64,000 nucleotides of DNA from Oceanimonas doudoroffii (GTDB taxonomy: Bacteria > Pseudomonadota > Gammaproteobacteria > Enterobacterales > Aeromonadaceae), in NCBI RefSeq assembly GCF_002242685.1, contig NZ_NBIM01000001.1, forward strand, positions 1,860,001 through 1,924,000, read 5' to 3'. A program made the position numbers and the translations under genes. Of this stretch, positions 59,533-64,000 are shown one piece after another (position 1 is the first letter of the stretch; each line of letters begins with the position of its first letter). The notes under the pieces are model-generated. The model was not told the origin of the DNA and did no database searches. It worked only from the letters and a program-made list of their open reading frames with translations.

Positions 59533-61773
59533 TCAGAAGCTGAACAGGTTGCCGAAGTAGAGGTAAATACTACTTTTATTTCCTTCACCCTGGCCGTAGG
59601 CCAGATAGAGCGGGCCCCAGTTGGTGTCGACGCCAACGAATATGCTGCCGGCGATGAGCGAGTTGCCCCAGCCCACCTCGCTTCCGGAGTTCCATACCCC
59701 GCCCCGCTCCAGTGAACCGCCCAGATAAACCGGTGAGCGAAAGGCACCAAAGTCGTTGTCGGCCCAGCGATAGTGATAAAGCACACCTGCCAGGCCGCTG
59801 TAGCGGCCGCTGAGCTGTTCGCTCTGGTAGCCGGACAGGTTGAACAGGCCGCCCAGGCTGCGGGCAAACACCGGCAGCGGCTGTTCGGCGGTGGAGCCGC
59901 CCAGCACCAGCTTGCCCACAAAGGTATGCCGGCCGGCATTCCAGGGGCGCAACCAGTCCAGCTCATAATCCAGCCCGGCTACCCGTTCGTCATCCTCCTG
60001 ACCTTCCAGCCGGTTGCGGTAATACCCCAGGGTCAGCTCCGCCGCCTCGCCGTGGGTGGGGAAAAACACATTGTCCAGGGTATCGTGGGTAAAGCGCAGG
60101 TAGGGGCCTACCGAGCCAACGTCCAGGCTGTCATTGAAGTTGCGCGCCTCAATGTCGCCGGTCAACCCCTGCAGCCCCAGGGCCAACTCACTCCAGGGGT
60201 TGAGGTTGTAACCCAGCTCTCCCAGCAGCTGCCAGGTGGCGTAGTCGAAGTCCAGGGTCGTCAGCCGGCCAAACAACAGTAAGTCATCGTCACCCGGCTC
60301 GACAAAAAAGGTGCGCCGGCGCTTCTGGTATTCGGCCCTCGCCTTCATAAAGAAGTCGTAATCGGTGTCCAGGGGCGTGTAGTACTCGGTGGCCACCAGC
60401 TTGTTGCTGCCGAGGGTGGCCTCGGCCAGCCATTCGCCCCCGAGAGCGGTGATATTGGTGCGGCGAAACTGGGCACCAATCTCAAAGTTGGTGCGGCTGG
60501 AAAAGTCGTCTTCCAGGGCAAACTTGAGGTCGACAAAGCCCGGTCCCCAATCTTTTTCACGGGTGTGCACCGTGAGCACCTGCTCCTCGTCCTGCTCTTC
60601 GATGCGGTAACTGACCTGCTCAAAGGCGTCCAGGGCATAGAGCCGGCGCACCCCCTGCTCCAGATCCTCGGTTTGGTGGAACTGTCCAGGCCTGAGCCCC
60701 AGCGCGTCCAGAATCACCGCCTCGCTGAGACGGGAGTCGTTCTCCACCACCACCCGGTCGAGAAACACCGCATCGCTGCGCTGCAACCGTGCCCGCCGGT
60801 CGAGCTTGCGGTCTCTGTAGTCGGCATAGTCCTGCTCACTCAGGGCGAGCGCCAGCAGTTGCGGCAGCAGTGCCGTGGCCGCCGCCTCCCCCCGGGCAAT
60901 GGCTTCGGGCATGCGGTTAAAGTCACCCACACCAATGCCAATAATATCCGGAGTGAGCAAGACATCGTCATCGGTGAGCAGGGCCTTCTGCCGCTCGGTG
61001 CCGGCCCGGGTCAGGTAGTTGGTGAGCTGGGTCACCATGGCCAGGGCGTTGTGTAGCTTGTCCCGGGGCAGCATGGCGTCGCCGATGTCCACGGCGATCA
61101 CCACCTCGGCGCCCAACTCTCTGGCCACGTCCACCGGCAGGTTGTTGACCACGCCGCCATCCGCCAGCAGCCTGCCGTTGAGCTCCACCGGCTGCAGCAC
61201 GCCGGGCACCGACATGGAGGCCTGCATGGCAGTAGCCAGGTGACCCCGCCCCAGCACCACGGGGGTCATGGTTTCCATGTCGGTGGCCACCGCCCGGTAG
61301 GGTATGGGCAGGTGATCGAAGTTTTTCAGTCGGGGAATGGTCAGGGTGCTGCGCCGAAGCAGGGCGCCCAGGGCTTGGCCCTGAAAAAAGCCGCCGGGCA
61401 GGCTGAGCTGCCAGTCTTCGTCAATGCCGATATCGGTTCGCAGCAGAAATTCGTCATTCTGCCGCTTGCGCCGCAACGACAACTCGTCCCGGCCCACCTT
61501 GTCCTGATAGCCCTGGTTCCAGTCCAGGGCCAGCAGTTGCCGCTCCAGCTCATCGGCGTCCAGCCCCAGGGCGTACATGCCCGCCACATAGGCTCCCATA
61601 CTGGTGCCGGTAACAATATCCACGGGAATGCGATGTTGCTCCAGCACGCGAATCACCCCCACATGGGCGGCGCCCTTGGCCCCGCCGCCACTCAGCACCA
61701 GGGCCACGTGAGGACGCTCGGCCAGCGCCGGCAACGACAACAACAGGGTCAGCAACAGCAGGTAAGGACGCAT
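59533..61773 (-). CDS. Patatin-like phospholipase with POTRA and beta-barrel (type Vd autotransporter, PlpD-like)
   Basis: 746 residues with a cleavable signal peptide (1-18). Patatin domain to about residue 320: oxyanion loop SGGGAKGAAH (28-37), nucleophile GTSMG (Ser58) and DGG near residue 207. Then a POTRA-like module (about 330-400) and a C-terminal 16-strand barrel ending in Phe (YLYFGNLFSF). This is the build of PlpD/FplA, secreted to the surface as an active phospholipase. Homologues without secretion data are also called RssA/NTE family. Lies alone between acnB and lpdA. Confidence 0.92.
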   Translation of the reverse strand: MRPYLLLLTLLLSLPALAERPHVALVLSGGGAKGAAHVGVIRVLEQHRIPVDIVTGTSMGAYVAGMYALGLDADELERQLLALDWNQGYQDKVGRDELSLRRKRQNDEFLLRTDIGIDEDWQLSLPGGFFQGQALGALLRRSTLTIPRLKNFDHLPIPYRAVATDMETMTPVVLGRGHLATAMQASMSVPGVLQPVELNGRLLADGGVVNNLPVDVARELGAEVVIAVDIGDAMLPRDKLHNALAMVTQLTNYLTRAGTERQKALLTDDDVLLTPDIIGIGVGDFNRMPEAIARGEAAATALLPQLLALALSEQDYADYRDRKLDRRARLQRSDAVFLDRVVVENDSRLSEAVILDALGLRPGQFHQTEDLEQGVRRLYALDAFEQVSYRIEEQDEEQVLTVHTREKDWGPGFVDLKFALEDDFSSRTNFEIGAQFRRTNITALGGEWLAEATLGSNKLVATEYYTPLDTDYDFFMKARAEYQKRRRTFFVEPGDDDLLLFGRLTTLDFDYATWQLLGELGYNLNPWSELALGLQGLTGDIEARNFNDSLDVGSVGPYLRFTHDTLDNVFFPTHGEAAELTLGYYRNRLEGQEDDERVAGLDYELDWLRPWNAGRHTFVGKLVLGGSTAEQPLPVFARSLGGLFNLSGYQSEQLSGRYSGLAGVLYHYRWADNDFGAFRSPVYLGGSLERGGVWNSGSEVGWGNSLIAGSIFVGVDTNWGPLYLAYGQGEGNKSSIYLYFGNLFSF

Positions 61774-61926
61774 GGCAATTCGACGGCAACGAGCACATTA
61801 TGTTCGCATTGTATGCCGTCAAACGAAAAATGGGGAGTGCCGGCCAGGCCGCAAAAGACAACGGCAGGCACAGGATTCGGGAAGGAAACGCTCAAGTCCT
61901 TGTTCCTCAGCGCCTGCTCTCCAAAC

Positions 61927-61956
61927 AAAAAACGCCCGGCCAGATGGCCGGGCGTT
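61927..61956 (-). terminator. Intrinsic terminator of lpdA
   Basis: A perfect 11-bp stem (61931-61941 with 61946-61956) with a 4-base loop, followed on the minus strand by a T-run. It lies 25 bases after the lpdA stop. Confidence 0.88.
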
Positions 61957-61980
61957 GCATTCCTCAGGCAAGAAGAAAAC

Positions 61981-63408
61981 TTACTTCTTCTTCTTGGCCT
62001 TGGGGTTCGGCATGTCGGTGATGGAGCCTTCGAACACCTCGGCGGCCATGCCCACGGACTCGTGCAGAGTGGGGTGAGCATGAATGGTCAGCGCGATGTC
62101 TTCGGCGTCGGCGCCCATTTCAATGGCCAGGCCGATTTCACCCAGCAGTTCGCCGGCGTTGGTACCAATGGTGGCACCACCCAGTACGCGGTGAGTGTCC
62201 TTGTCGAAGATCAGCTTGGTCATGCCGTAGGAAGAGTCGGAGGCAATGGCCCGGCCGGAGGCCGCCCAGGGGAAAGAAGCCACTTCAAAGTTCAGGCCTT
62301 TTTCCTTGGCTTCCTTCTCGGTCACACCCACCCATGCCACTTCCGGCTCGGTGTAGGCGATGGACGGAATGACTTTGGGATCGAAGTAGTGCTTCATGCC
62401 GGCGATCACTTCGGCGGCCACGTGGCCTTCGTGCACCCCCTTGTGCGCCAGCATGGGCTGACCCACGATGTCGCCGATGGCGTAGATATGCGGCACATTG
62501 GTGCGCAGCTGCTTGTCGACGTTGATGAAACCACGCTCGTCCACGTTAACACCGGCTTTCTCGGCGTCCAGGGACTTGCCGTTGGGGGTACGGCCGATGG
62601 CCACCAGCACGGCGTCGTAAACGTTGGTGATGCTCTCGCCTTTCTTGTTTTCCATGGTGACGTGAATACCGTCATCCTTGGCGTCAACGGCGGTCACCTT
62701 GGTTTCCAGCATCATGTTGAACTTGCTCTTCACCTGTTTGGTGAAGATCTTGATGATGTCCTTGTCGGCCGCCGGAATCACCTGGTCGAACATTTCAACC
62801 ACGTCGATCTTGGAGCCCAGGGAATGGTACACGGTACCCATTTCCAGGCCGATGATACCGCCACCCATGACCAGCAGCTTCTCGGGGACTTCCTTCAGCT
62901 CCAGCGCATCGGTAGAGTCCCATACGCGCGGGTCGTCGTGAGGAATGAAAGGCAGTTTGATCGGACGGGAGCCGGCGGCAATGATGGCGTTGTCAAAATT
63001 GACGGTGGTATTGCCGTTCTCGCCTTCCACGACCAGGGTGTTGGCACCGGTGAACTTGGCAAAGCCGTTCACTACCTTGACCTTGCGCATCTTGGCCATG
63101 CCACCCAGACCCTGGGTCAGCTGGCCAATTACTTTTTCCTTATGCGCGCGCACCTTGTCCAGATCGATCTGCGGCTCGCCAAAGGTCACACCGTGGCTGG
63201 CCATCATCTTGGATTCTTCAATCACCTTGGCGATGTGCAGCAGCGCCTTGGAGGGGATACAGCCCACGTTCAGGCAAACACCGCCCAGGGTGGAGTAGCG
63301 CTCGACAATAACGGTTTCCAGGCCCAGATCGGCGGCACGGAAAGCGGCAGAATAGCCGGCAGGGCCCGCGCCCAGAACCACAACCTGAGCTTTGACTTCT
63401 TGACTCAT
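61981..63408 (-). CDS. lpdA: Dihydrolipoamide dehydrogenase
   Basis: E3 component shared by pyruvate and 2-oxoglutarate dehydrogenases and the glycine cleavage system. 475 residues. FAD motif VVLGAGPAGYSAA (about 10-22), redox disulfide Cys45/Cys50 in GVCLNVGCIPSK, NAD motif MGGGIIGLEMGT, and active-site HAHPTLHES near the C-terminus, which ends in four Lys. It follows aceF, as in E. coli, with a terminator hairpin between. Confidence 0.98.
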   Translation of the reverse strand: MSQEVKAQVVVLGAGPAGYSAAFRAADLGLETVIVERYSTLGGVCLNVGCIPSKALLHIAKVIEESKMMASHGVTFGEPQIDLDKVRAHKEKVIGQLTQGLGGMAKMRKVKVVNGFAKFTGANTLVVEGENGNTTVNFDNAIIAAGSRPIKLPFIPHDDPRVWDSTDALELKEVPEKLLVMGGGIIGLEMGTVYHSLGSKIDVVEMFDQVIPAADKDIIKIFTKQVKSKFNMMLETKVTAVDAKDDGIHVTMENKKGESITNVYDAVLVAIGRTPNGKSLDAEKAGVNVDERGFINVDKQLRTNVPHIYAIGDIVGQPMLAHKGVHEGHVAAEVIAGMKHYFDPKVIPSIAYTEPEVAWVGVTEKEAKEKGLNFEVASFPWAASGRAIASDSSYGMTKLIFDKDTHRVLGGATIGTNAGELLGEIGLAIEMGADAEDIALTIHAHPTLHESVGMAAEVFEGSITDMPNPKAKKKK

Positions 63409-63529
63409 GGTGACCTCTATTATGATTTTTCAGCCCTGTTCAGGCAGTGACGGCCGGAGCACCAGACTCAAGACGGCCACTACATTGCAAACGGGCAAAA
63501 GTTTACTGTTCTGTTATTAAAAAGAAAGT

Positions 63530-63554
63530 AAAAAGGCAGGCTTATGCCTGCCTT
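63530..63554 (-). terminator. Terminator between aceF and lpdA
   Basis: A perfect 9-bp stem AAGGCAGGC/GCCTGCCTT (63533-63541, 63546-63554) with TTAT loop, followed on the minus strand by T5. lpdA therefore likely also has its own promoter in 63409-63530. Confidence 0.8.
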
Positions 63555-63560
63555 GTCACA

Positions 63561-64000
63561 TTAAAGGGCCAGGCGACGAAGGTCGCTCAGTACACCACTC
63601 AGCATGGTGATGAAGCGGGCGCCGTCGGCACCGTCAATCACTCGGTGGTCGTAGGACAGTGCCAGCGGCTGGATCAGGCGAGGTTCAAATTCCTTGCCGT
63701 TCCACACCGGCTTGATGCTGGACTTGGACACACCCAGAATGGCCACTTCCGGCGCATTCACGATGGGGGTGAACTGGGTGCCACCAATGCCGCCCAGAGA
63801 CGATATGGTGAAGCAGCCGCCCTGCATGTCGGCCGCGGTCAGCTTGCCGGCGCGGGCCTTCTTGGAGATTTCACCCAGCTCCAGCGCCAGTTCGCGAATG
63901 CCTTTCTTGTTGACGTCGCGAACCACCGGAACCACCAGGCCGTTGGGAGTATCCACCGCCACACCGATGTGCACGTACTTCTTCATCACCAGGCTCTGGC
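63561..64000 (-). CDS. aceF: Pyruvate dehydrogenase E2 (dihydrolipoamide acetyltransferase), C-terminal part
   Basis: The frame is open to the window edge; upstream codons (..SLV) continue the E2 sequence, so the GTG at 63989 is not a start. About 146 residues of the catalytic domain are seen: [40 protein letters not shown], and the catalytic [15 protein letters not shown]. Lipoyl and E1/E3-binding domains lie outside the window. Confidence 0.97.
   Translation of the reverse strand, partial: QSLVMKKYVHIGVAVDTPNGLVVPVVRDVNKKGIRELALELGEISKKARAGKLTAADMQGGCFTISSLGGIGGTQFTPIVNAPEVAILGVSKSSIKPVWNGKEFEPRLIQPLALSYDHRVIDGADGARFITMLSGVLSDLRRLAL

Overview
The window is a stretch of gammaproteobacterial chromosome, GC-rich by eye. 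It carries core gene blocks arranged as in Escherichia coli and its relatives: mutS/rpoS/nlpD/yqaA/pcm/surE/truD/ispF/ispD/ftsB/eno/pyrG at the left and acnB/lpdA/aceF at the right. A Shewanella-type branched-chain amino acid catabolic cluster, choline-sulfate use, xanthine uptake and iron uptake lie in between. This mix suits a marine or brackish member of the Aeromonadales or a nearby group (an Oceanimonas/Oceanisphaera/Zobellella-like organism). The genus is inferred from gene content and order and is not proven. No prophage, insertion sequence, CRISPR array, rRNA or tRNA was seen.

Layout. 1-11.7 kb: DNA mismatch repair, stationary-phase sigma factor, envelope and isoprenoid genes in a tightly overlapping leftward operon, then enolase and CTP synthase. 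12.0-16.3 kb: a lone TenA, then the electron-transfer flavoprotein genes etfBA divergent from ETF-ubiquinone oxidoreductase, with a strong inverted repeat between them. 16.5-24.6 kb (leftward): thiolase, mmsA, isobutyryl-CoA dehydrogenase, enoyl-CoA hydratase, 3-hydroxyisobutyryl-CoA hydrolase, 3-hydroxyisobutyrate dehydrogenase and an SDR, covering valine and part of isoleucine breakdown. 24.7-31.2 kb (rightward): a complete liu-type leucine pathway (ivd, mccB, liuC, mccA, HMG-CoA lyase). The acyl-CoA dehydrogenases feed electrons to ETF and ETF-QO, so 12.8-31.2 kb works as one catabolic unit.

31.2-43.9 kb: a stand-alone EAL protein, malate dehydrogenase, an artPIQM arginine ABC transporter divergent from argR, a DyP-type peroxidase, an fbpABC ferric iron transporter, and glnK-amtB behind a sigma-54-type promoter. 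43.4-47.0 kb: ArfB, a YacL-family protein, a sterol-desaturase-family membrane protein and a xanthine permease. 47.0-53.5 kb: a choline-O-sulfate module (betC, a SulP transporter and a BCCT transporter, with a divergent LysR regulator). 53.5-56.6 kb: a siderophore receptor with a PiuC-type dioxygenase. 56.7-64.0 kb: aconitase B, a two-partner-like patatin autotransporter (type Vd), lipoamide dehydrogenase and the end of aceF.

Most of the window is ordinary core or catabolic DNA. The parts most worth a second look are non-coding: an inverted-repeat element at 12.7 kb with a decayed half-copy at 8.5 kb, a 435-bp mosaic of hairpins splitting the valine operon at 21.5 kb, and several operator-like palindromes. 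Among the genes, the translationally coupled betC-SulP pair and a small AT-rich membrane ORF inside the valine operon stand out.
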